A stretch of DNA of 64,000 bases, from NCBI RefSeq assembly GCF_001996005.1, contig NZ_MUFB01000002.1, positions 24,001 to 88,000 on the forward strand, in the 5' to 3' direction. Position 1 is the first letter of the stretch. Every line of letters begins with the position of its first letter. Below, piece by piece: positions 9,901 to 18,393 of this stretch. The notes under the pieces were generated by a model, which was not told where the DNA came from, searched no databases, and worked only from the letters and a program-made list of their open reading frames with translations. Origin of the DNA: Salinivibrio siamensis (GTDB taxonomy: Bacteria; Pseudomonadota; Gammaproteobacteria; Enterobacterales; Vibrionaceae). The translations under genes and the position numbers were made by a program.

Positions 9901-10239
9901 ATGGATCAGTTTGCACACATCTCTGTGACCGATGCGTGGGAAATGCTGCGTGATGATCAGCAAAATGCAGTATTAGTGGATATTCGCGATCCACAAACGT
10001 TTCAGGTTGCGCACCCTCAAGATGCGTATCACCTAACGAACGATACCTTGGTGGCGTTTATGGATCAGGTTGACTTTGATCAGCCGGTGCTGGTGATGTG
10101 TTATCACGGGATCAGCAGCCAAGGCGCGGCGCAGTACTTGATCAATCAAGGCTTCGATGCGGTATATAGTGTCGATGGCGGGTTTGAAGCCTGGCAACGT
10201 CAAGCCCTTCCCACCGCGTCGGGTATCGATCTTAAATAG
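9901..10239 (+). CDS. glpE: Thiosulfate sulfurtransferase GlpE
   Basis: A 112-residue single-domain rhodanese. The active-site loop is CYHGISS with catalytic Cys67, the loop length typical of GlpE. Near the N-terminus [10 protein letters not shown] is the conserved rhodanese edge motif, and GGFEAWQR closes the domain. GlpE transfers sulfane sulfur from thiosulfate to thiol acceptors in the cytoplasm; its link to glycerol-3-phosphate use is only positional. ATG 9901 gives the usual length and aligns with the E. coli start. glpG follows after 20 bp and is probably on the same transcript. Confidence 0.95.
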   Translation: MDQFAHISVTDAWEMLRDDQQNAVLVDIRDPQTFQVAHPQDAYHLTNDTLVAFMDQVDFDQPVLVMCYHGISSQGAAQYLINQGFDAVYSVDGGFEAWQRQALPTASGIDLK

Positions 10240-10259
10240 GAGCCTCAATAGGACAGCTC

Positions 10260-11090
10260 ATGCAAAAAATCGCGGTACTGCCAAATGCGCGCTTGGCTCA
10301 GGCATTTGTCGATTATGCGGCAGCGCATCACGTCACTCTTGAACTCGCCCCTGAGCCGGAAACGCAGGTGGCGATTTGGTTGGTGAACGACAACGATAAA
10401 GCCTGGGTGGATAGCGAGCTGGAGCGGTTTATCGCTGACCCCATGCATAGCCGTTATCAAGCGGCGTCTTGGCAGGTGGCAGAAACCCGCCATGCCCGTT
10501 TTCACTACCCCTCCTCAGGGTTATGGCAAACGGTCAAAGATAAATCTGGTCCGGTGACCTTGGCGGTGATGTGCGCCAGTGTGGTGTTGTTTGCGTTGAT
10601 GACGCTGGGCGGGTTTGAGGTTGTCGTACGCAGCTTACTGTTTCCGGCTAATAGTGGTCAGCGCTGGCAGCTGTGGCGTCTATTCAGCCATGCGCTCCTG
10701 CATTTTTCCGCTTTGCATATTATCTTCAACTTGCTCTGGTGGTGGGTGCTTGGTGGTCGCATCGAGCGCCTCGGCAGTAGCAGTAAGCTGGTTCAAATCT
10801 TTTTATTCGCCGCGCTTTTCTCGGGACTCGGTCAGTATTGGTTGGAAGGGCCTTACTTTGGTGGTCTCTCGGGCGTGGTTTACGCGCTGTTAGGCTATTT
10901 ATGGTGGATGACTTGGCTGGCGCCCTCGCGTGGCCTCACGGTCGAAAAGCCATATGTTGTCTTTATGCTGGCGTGGTTGGTGATTGGCTTTTTCCAGCCG
11001 ATGGGCATGAACATCGCCAATATGGCGCATTTATTTGGTCTGATCATTGGCTGTTTGCTCGCTCTGTGGGATGCGAAACGCCATTCTTAG
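10260..11090 (+). CDS. glpG: Rhomboid intramembrane serine protease GlpG
   Basis: A 276-residue rhomboid protease of the inner membrane. Residues 1-70 form the small cytoplasmic domain found in GlpG, followed by six membrane helices. The catalytic dyad is visible: Ser204 in GGLSGVVYAL and His257 in NMAHLFGLIIG. The WR motif of loop 1 (QLWRLFSHALLHFS) and the HxxxN oxyanion residues are also present. Rhomboids cleave substrate helices within the membrane; the physiological substrate here is unknown. It follows glpE closely and is followed by a terminator, so glpE-glpG is a two-gene unit separated from glpT. Confidence 0.96.
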   Translation: MQKIAVLPNARLAQAFVDYAAAHHVTLELAPEPETQVAIWLVNDNDKAWVDSELERFIADPMHSRYQAASWQVAETRHARFHYPSSGLWQTVKDKSGPVTLAVMCASVVLFALMTLGGFEVVVRSLLFPANSGQRWQLWRLFSHALLHFSALHIIFNLLWWWVLGGRIERLGSSSKLVQIFLFAALFSGLGQYWLEGPYFGGLSGVVYALLGYLWWMTWLAPSRGLTVEKPYVVFMLAWLVIGFFQPMGMNIANMAHLFGLIIGCLLALWDAKRHS

Positions 11091-11138
11091 CGGATCGGTA
11101 CTTCTGTCTACATCGCATTATCTCTATCGCGTAAAGAA

Positions 11139-11166
11139 AAAAGAGCAGGTAACTGCTCTTTTTTTG
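11139..11166 (+). terminator. Rho-independent terminator after glpG
   Basis: A perfect 8-bp stem (AAGAGCAG / CTGCTCTT) with loop GTAA is followed immediately by a T run. A-rich bases on the other side could let it work in both directions. Confidence 0.9.
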
Positions 11167-11274
11167 TTCGTAAGCGCAATTTTATTGCGTCAGATCTATG
11201 TTTTTATGTTCGCTTTCACGGTTTTTGTTTTCAGTTTGAGTAATTATTCTACCCGTTGAGCGAATACGAAAATT
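11164..11274 (+). promoter_or_regulatory. Candidate GlpR operator half-sites upstream of glpT
   Basis: Three sequences resemble the GlpR operator ATGTTCGATAACGAACATT. The best is at 11256-11274 (about 13 of 19 matches, including ACGAA on the right arm). Another at 11206-11223 has a perfect left arm ATGTTCG but a poor right arm. A third is at 11164-11182 with TGTTCG. Their clustering in the glpT leader and the glpR gene downstream support a GlpR-controlled promoter, but each single site is imperfect. Confidence 0.4.
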
Positions 11275-11342
11275 TATTGCTCACTTCTTTGATTTTTATC
11301 CTTTTATAAATCCATCGCGTACATCTTACTGAGGACCCTCTC

Positions 11343-12704
11343 ATGTTTGGAATCTTCCGTCCGGCTGTTCACCGGCAAAGATTGCCTCAAGCGCAGATCG
11401 GTGACACCTACACTCGACTGCGCTGGCAACTGTTTATCGGGATTTTTATCGGCTATGCCGGCTACTATCTCGTGCGTAAAAACTTTAGCTTGGCCATGCC
11501 GTATTTGATTGATGAATATGGCTTTAGCCGTGGTGATTTGGGGGTAGCGCTCGCCGCTGTGTCCATTGCTTACGGCTTATCAAAATTCTTAATGGGCAGT
11601 GTCTCTGACCGCTCAAACCCACGTTATTTCCTAAGTGCTGGGCTGTTAATGTCATCGTTGGTGATGTTCAGTTTTGGTTTACTTCCTTGGACAACCAGCA
11701 GCATTACCATCATGTTTATCCTGCTGTTTATTAATGGTTGGGTACAAGGTATGGGCTGGCCTGCCTGTGGGCGCACCATGGTGCACTGGTGGTCACGGAA
11801 AGAGCGTGGTGAGCTGGTGTCGGTTTGGAACGTGGCGCATAACGTCGGGGGTGGTTTAATTGGGCCGCTATTCTTGCTCGGCTTGTGGCTGTTTAATGAT
11901 GACTGGCGTGCGTCTTTTTATGTACCTGCATTTTTTGCCGCATTGGTCGCGGTGTTTATCTGGTTAACGCTACGTGACACCCCACAATCGTGTGGCTTGC
12001 CACCGATTGAGGAGTATAAAGACGATTATCCAGAGAACTATGACGAGGAAGCGTTTGAAAAAGAGATGACCGCCAAAGATATCTTCGTCACCTACGTGAT
12101 GAAGAACCGTTTGCTGTGGTATATCGCGATTGCCAATGCCTTTGTCTATTTGATTCGCTATGGCGTACTCGATTGGGCACCGGTTTATCTTGATGAAGCG
12201 AAAGGCTTTACCGTGGATAAATCCTCTTGGGCCTACTTCCTCTATGAATGGGCGGGGATCCCAGGCACCTTATTATGTGGCTGGATGTCTGATAAATTCT
12301 TCAAAGGGGCGCGAGCACCTGCCGGTGTGTTGTTTATGGTGCTGGTGACCGTGGCAGTGTTGGTGTACTGGTTTAACCCAGCCGGCAACCCGGGCATCGA
12401 TATGGTAGCGTTGGTGGCGATTGGTTTCTTGATTTACGGGCCGGTGATGCTGATTGGCCTGTATGCATTGGAGCTGGCACCGAAAAAAGCGGCGGGCACC
12501 GCGGCCGGCCTGACCGGTTTATTCGGCTATCTGGGTGGCGCGGTTGTCGCGAACATTGCGCTTGGCTATACCGTCGACCACTTTGGCTGGGATGGTGGCT
12601 TTATGCTGCTCACCGGCGGGTGTGGGTTGGCTATCTTCTTCCTGTGTTTGGCATGGGTCGGGGAGCATCGCGTGCGTCGTGACACAGCTGTGCACGCTGT
12701 CTAA
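11343..12704 (+). CDS. glpT: Glycerol-3-phosphate transporter GlpT
   Basis: A 453-residue major facilitator antiporter that imports sn-glycerol-3-phosphate in exchange for inorganic phosphate. Twelve membrane helices are expected. The conserved [15 protein letters not shown] segment near residue 45 contains one substrate-binding arginine, and [13 protein letters not shown] is the MFS loop 2-3 motif. The organophosphate:phosphate antiporter signature [19 protein letters not shown] lies near residue 135. The ATG is preceded by GAGGA. GlpT is also the known entry route of fosfomycin in other bacteria. glpR follows on the same strand after a terminator, and GlpR-like operators precede the gene. 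Confidence 0.96.
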   Translation: MFGIFRPAVHRQRLPQAQIGDTYTRLRWQLFIGIFIGYAGYYLVRKNFSLAMPYLIDEYGFSRGDLGVALAAVSIAYGLSKFLMGSVSDRSNPRYFLSAGLLMSSLVMFSFGLLPWTTSSITIMFILLFINGWVQGMGWPACGRTMVHWWSRKERGELVSVWNVAHNVGGGLIGPLFLLGLWLFNDDWRASFYVPAFFAALVAVFIWLTLRDTPQSCGLPPIEEYKDDYPENYDEEAFEKEMTAKDIFVTYVMKNRLLWYIAIANAFVYLIRYGVLDWAPVYLDEAKGFTVDKSSWAYFLYEWAGIPGTLLCGWMSDKFFKGARAPAGVLFMVLVTVAVLVYWFNPAGNPGIDMVALVAIGFLIYGPVMLIGLYALELAPKKAAGTAAGLTGLFGYLGGAVVANIALGYTVDHFGWDGGFMLLTGGCGLAIFFLCLAWVGEHRVRRDTAVHAV

Positions 12705-12748
12705 GTGATCTGTCTTGGCATCGCCTAGTGGCTATGCGTAAACTAGGA

Positions 12749-12777
12749 AGCCCTCGTGATCGCGGGGGCTTTTTTTG
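12749..12777 (+). terminator. Rho-independent terminator between glpT and glpR
   Basis: An 8-bp stem (AGCCCTCG / CGGGGGCT, one G-T wobble) is followed by a run of T residues at 12770-12776. It sits just upstream of the glpR start, so glpR is probably read by partial readthrough or from its own weak promoter. Confidence 0.85.
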
Positions 12778-12791
12778 TAAGGGGAGAAGCA

Positions 12792-13586
12792 GTGAAGCAA
12801 AACAAACGTCATCAGCAAATCATTGATCTGGTTAAGTCACAAGGATACGTGAGCACGGAAGACTTGGTTGAGCGCTTCAATGTCAGCCCGCAAACGATTC
12901 GACGCGATCTCAATGAATTGGCGGCAGAGAACCACATTCGTCGTCATCATGGTGGCGCGACGGTGCCGTCCAGCTCAGAAAATACCGCGTATGCGACCCG
13001 TAAGGTGCTTCAGCAGCAAGAAAAAGACACCATCGCACAGGCCTTGGTCAAACATATTCCTGATGGGGCGACCTTGTTTATCGATATTGGTACCACACCT
13101 GAAGCGGTGGCACGCGCGCTACTAGACCATCATAACCTGCGCGTGGTGACCAACAACTTGAATGCGGCCGCGATCTTAATGCCAAAGCAGGACTTTACGG
13201 TGATTATTGCGGGCGGCGAGGTACGGAATCGCGATGGGGGGATTGTCGGTGAGGCAACGCTCGACTTTGTCTCTCAGTTTCGGCTCGACTTTGGCATTCT
13301 TGGCATCAGTGGTATTGATGATGATGGCTCATTACTCGACTTTGACTACCATGAAGTGCGCGTCAAAAAAGCCATTCTTGATAACAGTCGTTGTGTGATG
13401 CTGGCAGCAGACCATACCAAGTTTGGCCGCAATGCCATGGTGAATTTGGGCAATATCACCCAGCTGGATATGGTCTTTACTGACGCAACGCCACCAGCTC
13501 AGATCCGTGACATGCTGAGCGCACAGGGAAGCCACCTTGAGGTGATTAGCCACCCTGAGCCCGTCGCTAACGTCACGGCTGAGTGA
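12792..13586 (+). CDS. glpR: Glycerol-3-phosphate regulon repressor GlpR
   Basis: A 264-residue DeoR-family repressor. The N-terminal helix-turn-helix (YVSTEDLVERFNVSPQTIRR, residues about 17-36) is nearly identical to E. coli GlpR. The C-terminal sensor domain carries the DeoR phosphosugar-binding pattern IDIGTTPEAVA and GGEVRNRDGGIVGEATLDF. The repressor releases DNA on binding glycerol-3-phosphate. The start is the GTG at 12792 with GGGGAG at 12781-12786; the upstream extension overlaps the terminator. In E. coli glpR lies in the glpEGR operon; here glpT is inserted between glpG and glpR, and no glpD is present in the window. Confidence 0.95.
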   Translation: MKQNKRHQQIIDLVKSQGYVSTEDLVERFNVSPQTIRRDLNELAAENHIRRHHGGATVPSSSENTAYATRKVLQQQEKDTIAQALVKHIPDGATLFIDIGTTPEAVARALLDHHNLRVVTNNLNAAAILMPKQDFTVIIAGGEVRNRDGGIVGEATLDFVSQFRLDFGILGISGIDDDGSLLDFDYHEVRVKKAILDNSRCVMLAADHTKFGRNAMVNLGNITQLDMVFTDATPPAQIRDMLSAQGSHLEVISHPEPVANVTAE

Positions 13587-14003
13587 TTATTGATATAAGT
13601 ATTTTGTGAATAACAGGTCGGTGAGCATGCGGCGATTGGTTTCGGCGAGTAGGTGCTCGTTGACTTTCTCTAAACAGGTTTTGCGAATCGTTTCTCGGCC
13701 AGACAACGACTTTATCTGGGTGGCGGTTTGCTGGTTTAGGGTTTCAATAATCACATCGCGGATCAGGGGAGAGTGATACTCCAGCTCACTGACGAGTTTG
13801 GGGTTATCGACCATCAACTCGACTTTCACCTTGATAAAACCTAATCGACGACCTTCGGTGACATAGTTGGTGGTAATCTCAGGCTCTAAGGAAAAGTAAC
13901 TGTATTTGGGGTTACCCTCACCCTCTTCTTGTGCATGGACGGCGGCACTAAGCCAGAACAACACGCTCAGTACGACCATTAATAGGGGTTGTTTTTTACT
14001 CAT
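13587..14003 (-). CDS. FliL-like secreted or membrane-anchored protein
   Basis: A 138-residue protein with an N-terminal hydrophobic segment (residues 7-23) ending AAVHAQE, which looks like a Sec signal peptide or anchor. The remainder resembles the periplasmic domain of the flagellar basal-body protein FliL: a YFSLEPEITTNY strand, then VKVELMVDNPKLVSELEYHSPLIRDVII, the FliL core. A non-flagellar FliL paralogue near ubiC is common in vibrios. The start at 14001-14003 gives the clean signal sequence; an upstream in-frame ATG adds 21 residues without similarity. The gene converges directly onto glpR with no gap and diverges from ubiC. Confidence 0.75.
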   Translation of the reverse strand: MSKKQPLLMVVLSVLFWLSAAVHAQEEGEGNPKYSYFSLEPEITTNYVTEGRRLGFIKVKVELMVDNPKLVSELEYHSPLIRDVIIETLNQQTATQIKSLSGRETIRKTCLEKVNEHLLAETNRRMLTDLLFTKYLYQ

Positions 14004-14160
14004 AGTGACCCAGTTATTCCGTTCATGGTGTGACAGGGATAGGCTGAGCGCATTCTCCAAACGCAACCAGCCTGATACAATTACCAGCCGAGTATAGCAA
14101 CATTGTCCCCCCCTTAGCGGTAAGGACAGGCGAATTTTGCGCGATGTGGCACAGGAAACA

Positions 14161-14703
14161 ATGTCGGAATTAAATCATACCTATTTAGAAGCGCTGCAAA
14201 CGGCACGCTGGGAGCGACCAGATATTGCGGCGCTAAAGCGCACCGCAGAAGGCAGTTGGTTACTCGAATCACATTCGATGACAGCAAGGTTGAAGCAGCA
14301 CTGTCATGACTTTGACGTGGATGTGATTGCCGTTTATCAATTAACCCCAGACAAACTGACCGACAGCGAAGCGGCGCTGATTGGCCAAGAGGCTTGTGTG
14401 GTGCGTGAAGTGGTATTAAAAGGCGATGGACTTCCTTGGTTGTGCGCGCGTACCTTGATGCCGGCCTCCACCTTAGAAGGGCAAGGGGGACACTTGCATG
14501 CCTTGGGAACAGAGCCATTAGGCCAACATGTCTTTAAGCAGCGCGCCTCACGGCGAGATGCAATTGAAACCGCTAATGTGGCGTGTCTGTCCCATCAGTT
14601 GCATGCGCGTCGCTCTCGGCTTTGGCTCCACAATCGCCCCATGCTAGTGGCGGAATTATTTCTGCCTAGCTCACCTGTGTATGGAAAGGAGATCCCTGCA
14701 TGA
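14161..14703 (+). CDS. ubiC: Chorismate lyase UbiC
   Basis: A 180-residue cytoplasmic enzyme that converts chorismate to 4-hydroxybenzoate and pyruvate, the first committed step of ubiquinone synthesis. Family features include the [11 protein letters not shown] segment with the substrate-binding arginine near residue 82, ARTLMP around 105, and the C-terminal [11 protein letters not shown] with the active-site glutamate. Start ATG 14161 is preceded by AGGAAAC. The stop overlaps the ubiA start by 4 bp (ATGA), so ubiCA is a coupled operon as in E. coli. Confidence 0.95.
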   Translation: MSELNHTYLEALQTARWERPDIAALKRTAEGSWLLESHSMTARLKQHCHDFDVDVIAVYQLTPDKLTDSEAALIGQEACVVREVVLKGDGLPWLCARTLMPASTLEGQGGHLHALGTEPLGQHVFKQRASRRDAIETANVACLSHQLHARRSRLWLHNRPMLVAELFLPSSPVYGKEIPA

Positions 14704-15554
14704 GCGCAAAACTGGCCGCCTTCGGACAGCTGGCCCGTCTAGACCGGCCCATAGGCACGCTATTGCTGTTATGGCCAACCTTATGGGCCTTGTTTCTCGC
14801 TGCCGATGGCATGCCGTCACTGCTAACCCTGGTGGTCTTTGTGCTCGGGGTATATATGATGCGTGCCGCCGGGTGTGTCATTAACGACTATGCGGATCGC
14901 CATTTCGATGGCCATGTTAAGCGCACCAAAGACAGGCCCTTACCGGCCGGACGGATCAGCGAAAAAGAAGCGCTCGGCTTTTTTATTATGTTGGTATTCG
15001 GTGCGTTTTTGCTGGTGCTCACCCAAAATCGTTTGACCATTCAGCTTTCTTTTGTCGGCGTCGCGCTGGCGTTTATTTATCCTTTTATGAAGCGCTACAC
15101 CCATCTGCCTCAGTTAGTATTAGGGCTGGCGTTTAGCTGGGCGATCCCCATGGCGTTTGCGGCGGCGCAAAATGCGCTGCCACCAGTGGTTTGGTTGCTG
15201 TTTTTCGCCAATATTTGTTGGACCATCGCTTACGACACCTTGTATGCCATGGTCGACAGAGACGATGACGTGAAAATTGGTATCAAATCGACGGCGATTC
15301 TATTTGGCCGCTGGGATAAAGCGACGGTGGGTGGCTTACAATTATTAACCCTCGGGCTGCTGATGCTCGCCGGGCAGTGGTTAGCGCTGTCGCCAGCCTA
15401 TCAGTGGAGCTTATTGGCCGCCTTTGCATTGTTTGTCTATCAGCAATACCTCGCCAGAGAGCGCGAGCGAATGGCGTGCTTTAAAGCCTTTTTGAACAAT
15501 AACTATGTCGGCCTAGTGATTTTTATTGGTGTATTGGCCGGTATATACGGCTAG
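14700..15554 (+). CDS. ubiA: 4-hydroxybenzoate octaprenyltransferase UbiA
   Basis: A 284-residue inner-membrane prenyltransferase that attaches the polyprenyl tail to 4-hydroxybenzoate, the product of UbiC. The two Mg-binding aspartate motifs are visible: NDYADRHFD (residues 62-70) and DRDDD (residues 186-190). About nine membrane helices are expected. GGAG at 14690-14693 precedes the ATG at 14700. The tail length used cannot be read from this gene. The operon ends here, with no T-run terminator before the hcp control region. Confidence 0.96.
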   Translation: MSAKLAAFGQLARLDRPIGTLLLLWPTLWALFLAADGMPSLLTLVVFVLGVYMMRAAGCVINDYADRHFDGHVKRTKDRPLPAGRISEKEALGFFIMLVFGAFLLVLTQNRLTIQLSFVGVALAFIYPFMKRYTHLPQLVLGLAFSWAIPMAFAAAQNALPPVVWLLFFANICWTIAYDTLYAMVDRDDDVKIGIKSTAILFGRWDKATVGGLQLLTLGLLMLAGQWLALSPAYQWSLLAAFALFVYQQYLARERERMACFKAFLNNNYVGLVIFIGVLAGIYG

Positions 15555-15605
15555 TGTCGTGGGTCTGACAACAAACGTGCTGGGTGGGTGAGTTAACTTT
15601 TATTC

Positions 15606-15667
15606 CCAAGCAACTTTTTGCTCAGCTTGGCAACTTCTTGCTTGCGACCGAGCAAAAAGTTGCTTGG
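15606..15667. repeat. Three phased copies of a 13-bp motif forming a long inverted repeat upstream of hcp
   Basis: The motif GCAACTTYTTGCT occurs at 15610-15622 and 15630-15642 as direct copies (one mismatch), and again inverted at 15651-15663. Spacing of 20 and 21 bp puts all three on one face of the helix. The outer copies lie inside a perfect 18-bp inverted repeat (15606-15623 with 15650-15667). It lies about 65-125 bp upstream of the transcription start implied by the sigma-54 promoter, where enhancer-binding activators usually sit. No T run follows, so a terminator is less likely. Confidence 0.75.
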
Positions 15668-15703
15668 AAATTAGTAACTATCTGTAAAATAACAAAATAA
15701 AAG

Positions 15704-15720
15704 TTGGCATGCTTTTCGCT
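15704..15720 (+). promoter_or_regulatory. Sigma-54 promoter of the hcp-led T6SS island
   Basis: TTGGCATG, then four bases, then TCGCT, matching the -24/-12 consensus TGGCACG-N4-TTGCW with one mismatch in each half. The invariant GG (15706-15707) and GC (15718-15719) are separated by exactly 10 bp. Transcription would start near 15731, giving a leader of about 50 nt before hcp. In Vibrio cholerae hcp genes are known to need RpoN and the activator VasH, which fits. Confidence 0.8.
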
Positions 15721-15781
15721 ATTTAACCTTTACCACAGTCAATAGGCTGTGCTTAATGATTAAACGTTTATAGGAGCGATT

Positions 15782-16300
15782 ATGCCAACGCCATGTTATA
15801 TCTCGATTGAAGGGGAAACCCAGGGACTGATTACTGCTGGTGCGTGTACCGCAGACTCCATCGGTGATGCGTTTGTTGAAGGTCACGAAGATGAAATGCT
15901 GGTTCAGCAGTTTGACCATAATGTGACGGTGCCTACTGACCCGCAGTCAGGCCAGCCTTCTGGCCAACGTGTTCACAAGCCATTCAAATTCACTGTTGCG
16001 CTCAACAAAGCGGTGCCGCTGCTTTATAACGCGCTGTCTTCAGGTGAAAAAATGTCTACCGTCGAGCTGAAGTGGTACCGCACCTCGATTGAGGGCAAAC
16101 AAGAAAACTTCTTTACCACTAAGCTAGAAAGCGCCTCTATCGTAGACATCCATTGCGAAATGCCACACTGCCAAGACCCTGCCAAGTCTGATTTCACTCA
16201 GAACCTTACGGTCTCTATGTCATACCGTAAAGTTATCTGGGAGCACGTTAACGCGGGCACATCTGGCTCAGACGACTGGCGCAAGCCTATCGAAGCTTAA
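15782..16300 (+). CDS. hcp: Type VI secretion tube protein Hcp
   Basis: A 172-residue Hcp-family protein that forms the hexameric rings of the T6SS inner tube. It starts MPTPCYISIEGETQG, the typical Hcp opening, and keeps the family core ending in FTQNLTVSMSYRKVIWEH. There is no signal peptide, as expected. AGGAG upstream and ATG at 15782 fix the start. It leads the T6SS auxiliary island and has its own sigma-54 promoter. Two hairpins after the stop may separate its expression from vgrG. Because no sheath or baseplate gene is here, it must work with a core T6SS encoded elsewhere. Confidence 0.96.
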   Translation: MPTPCYISIEGETQGLITAGACTADSIGDAFVEGHEDEMLVQQFDHNVTVPTDPQSGQPSGQRVHKPFKFTVALNKAVPLLYNALSSGEKMSTVELKWYRTSIEGKQENFFTTKLESASIVDIHCEMPHCQDPAKSDFTQNLTVSMSYRKVIWEHVNAGTSGSDDWRKPIEA

Positions 16301-16347
16301 TCCTCACCTTGGTGAGGAAACCGCAGCCTGCCTATTGGGCGGGCTGC
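16301..16347 (+). other. Two intercistronic hairpins between hcp and vgrG
   Basis: A perfect 8-bp stem with a 2-nt loop (16301-16318) is followed by a second stem with arms at about 16323-16332 and 16338-16347 (9 of 10 pairs). Neither is followed by a T run, so they look more like mRNA 3'-end stabilisers or partial terminators that raise hcp over vgrG expression. Confidence 0.55.
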
Positions 16348-16410
16348 ACCGCGTTCAGCCATGTGCGCATTGAGCGTATCGACTTGTTTCGACAGAAAGG
16401 AAGGTAAGTG

Positions 16411-18390
16411 ATGGCAACACTTCATTATACATTCAGTATTAAAGGCCTAGCGGATGAATGCTTTGTCGTGAGAGGGTTTGAGGGCCAAGAAGTCCTCTCT
16501 GATGATAGCCGCGTTGATGGAGGGTGCCACGGCTTTCGCTACGATATTGAGCTGGCAAGCCGACATACCGACCTAAAACCGGAGCAAGTGATTGATGCAA
16601 CGGCAGTACTCACTATGTACCGCAATGGTGAGGTGGCGCAGCGCTTTCATGGTGTTGTCAAGCGCTTCACTCAAGGCGATATTGGTCACCACCATACCTT
16701 TTACTCGCTCACCTTGGTCCCAGCCCTCGAGCGACTTGCACTTCGTCATAACAGCCGTATTTTTCAGCATAAGACGGTGCAAGACATTATTGCTGAGCTG
16801 CTGCTGGAAATGGGGGTGGAAGACCACCAGTTCTCCCTGTCTCGCAAGCTTGAAGAGCGTGAGTTCTGTGTCCAGTATCGTGAGACGGATTTAGCGTTTA
16901 TTGAGCGTCTTGCCGCCGAAGAGGGCTTGGTTTACTACTTTGAGCATAGCCAAGACAAGCACATGCTCATCTTTTGTGATGACAACAGCGCACTGACCGC
17001 CCTCGAAGCCCCGATCATTTATAACAGCACCGCGGGTGGTGAAGCCGATACGCCTTATATCTGGTCTTTCTCCAAGCAAACTCAAACCGCGGTCTCTGAT
17101 GTGTATCTTAAAGACTATAGCTTCAAAAAGCCTGCCTATAGCTTTATGCAACAACAGGTCGGTGATGATATGGCTTACCAGCGGCAGACTTATCAACACT
17201 TTGATGCGCCAGGCCGTTATAAAGATGATGCCAACGGTCGCGCCTTTAGCCAAGCAAGGCTCGATTATCTACGCCGTGATGCGCGCCTGGCTACCGGGCA
17301 AAGCAATCAACCGTTGCTGCGTGCAGGTACTAAGTTCACACTCAGTGAGCATTTAGCCGATGAGATGAACGCCGATTGGTTGGTGGTCTCTATCACGCAT
17401 AAGGGGGAGCAATCCCAGGCGCTAGAAGAGGCCGGCAGCACAGGGCAAACCACCTACTCTAACCAATTTAAAGTCGTGCCTGCCGCCACGCCTTGGCGGG
17501 CGACGCCACAGCCTAAACCCCAGGTGGATGGACCAATGATGGCCACGGTCGTGGGCCCTGAAGGTGAAGAAATCTTCTGTGATGAACATGGTCGAGTGAA
17601 GGTACATTTCCCCTGGGACAGAGAGTCAGAAAGAGATGAACATAGCTCGTGCTGGGTGCGCGTGTCGCAAGGCTGGGCCGGGGCGCAGTACGGCTTTATG
17701 GCCATCCCGCGTATTGGCCATGAAGTGATTGTATCTTTTTTAAATGGCGACCCTGACCAGCCCATTATTACCGGGCGTACCTACCACGCCACCAACACGC
17801 CACCGTATCCACTCCCTGAGTTTAAAACCAAAACGGTATGGCGCAGTGACAGCCATCAAGGCGAAGGCTACAACGAGCTCAGTTTTGAAGACCAAGCCGA
17901 CAGTGAGCGTGTGTACCTAAAAGCACAAAAAGACAATCAAGTCGATGTCGGCAACTCACAGCAGATCCGTGTTAATTATGATCACAAGCTCGACATTGGT
18001 CATGATGAAAACCACGTGGTCGCCAACGATCGCACGTTAACCGTAGAAGGGTCACAATCGCATGCCACGAAAGGGAGTCATGTGAGCGAGGTCAACGGCG
18101 ATAAGCACCAAAAAGTCGATGGCGACTGGGCGGCCAAAGTCGCGAGTGCGATTGGCTTTAATGCCGACGGCGACATCACCATTAAAAGCGGCGCTAAAAT
18201 CACCCTGCAAGTGGGCGGCAGTTTTGTGGTGATTGATAGCAGCGGTGTGGCCATTGATGGGGCCAAAATCCTGATCAAGTCAGGCGGCTCACCAGGCGGG
18301 ATCCCTCTGCCTTCCAGTCCGGCTACCCTCAGCGCCGCGGCCGCAGAAGGCAGTGCGTTTGTTGCGAATTGTCCGCCAAGTGAGGGCTAA
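16411..18390 (+). CDS. vgrG: Type VI secretion spike protein VgrG
   Basis: A 659-residue VgrG. The N-terminal two thirds match the gp27-like hub (YRETDLAFIERLAAEEGLVYYF near residue 155 is the usual signature). Next comes the gp5 OB-fold (EEIFCDEHGRVKVHFPWD near residue 388) with the conserved CWVRVSQGWAG and GHEVIVSFLNGDPDQP segments. The C-terminus is a beta-helix needle with repeating short strands up to about residue 625. No extra catalytic domain follows, so it is a structural rather than an evolved VgrG. The start could be GTG 16408 or ATG 16411; AAGGAAGG precedes both. It probably carries the cargo encoded downstream through the DUF4123 adaptor. Confidence 0.95.
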   Translation: MATLHYTFSIKGLADECFVVRGFEGQEVLSDDSRVDGGCHGFRYDIELASRHTDLKPEQVIDATAVLTMYRNGEVAQRFHGVVKRFTQGDIGHHHTFYSLTLVPALERLALRHNSRIFQHKTVQDIIAELLLEMGVEDHQFSLSRKLEEREFCVQYRETDLAFIERLAAEEGLVYYFEHSQDKHMLIFCDDNSALTALEAPIIYNSTAGGEADTPYIWSFSKQTQTAVSDVYLKDYSFKKPAYSFMQQQVGDDMAYQRQTYQHFDAPGRYKDDANGRAFSQARLDYLRRDARLATGQSNQPLLRAGTKFTLSEHLADEMNADWLVVSITHKGEQSQALEEAGSTGQTTYSNQFKVVPAATPWRATPQPKPQVDGPMMATVVGPEGEEIFCDEHGRVKVHFPWDRESERDEHSSCWVRVSQGWAGAQYGFMAIPRIGHEVIVSFLNGDPDQPIITGRTYHATNTPPYPLPEFKTKTVWRSDSHQGEGYNELSFEDQADSERVYLKAQKDNQVDVGNSQQIRVNYDHKLDIGHDENHVVANDRTLTVEGSQSHATKGSHVSEVNGDKHQKVDGDWAAKVASAIGFNADGDITIKSGAKITLQVGGSFVVIDSSGVAIDGAKILIKSGGSPGGIPLPSSPATLSAAAAEGSAFVANCPPSEG

Positions 18391-18393
18391 GCC

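Noticed and set aside
15606-15667. The long inverted repeat read as a ubiA terminator
   Set aside because: No T run follows either arm, and the internal third copy of the motif with helical phasing fits protein binding better.
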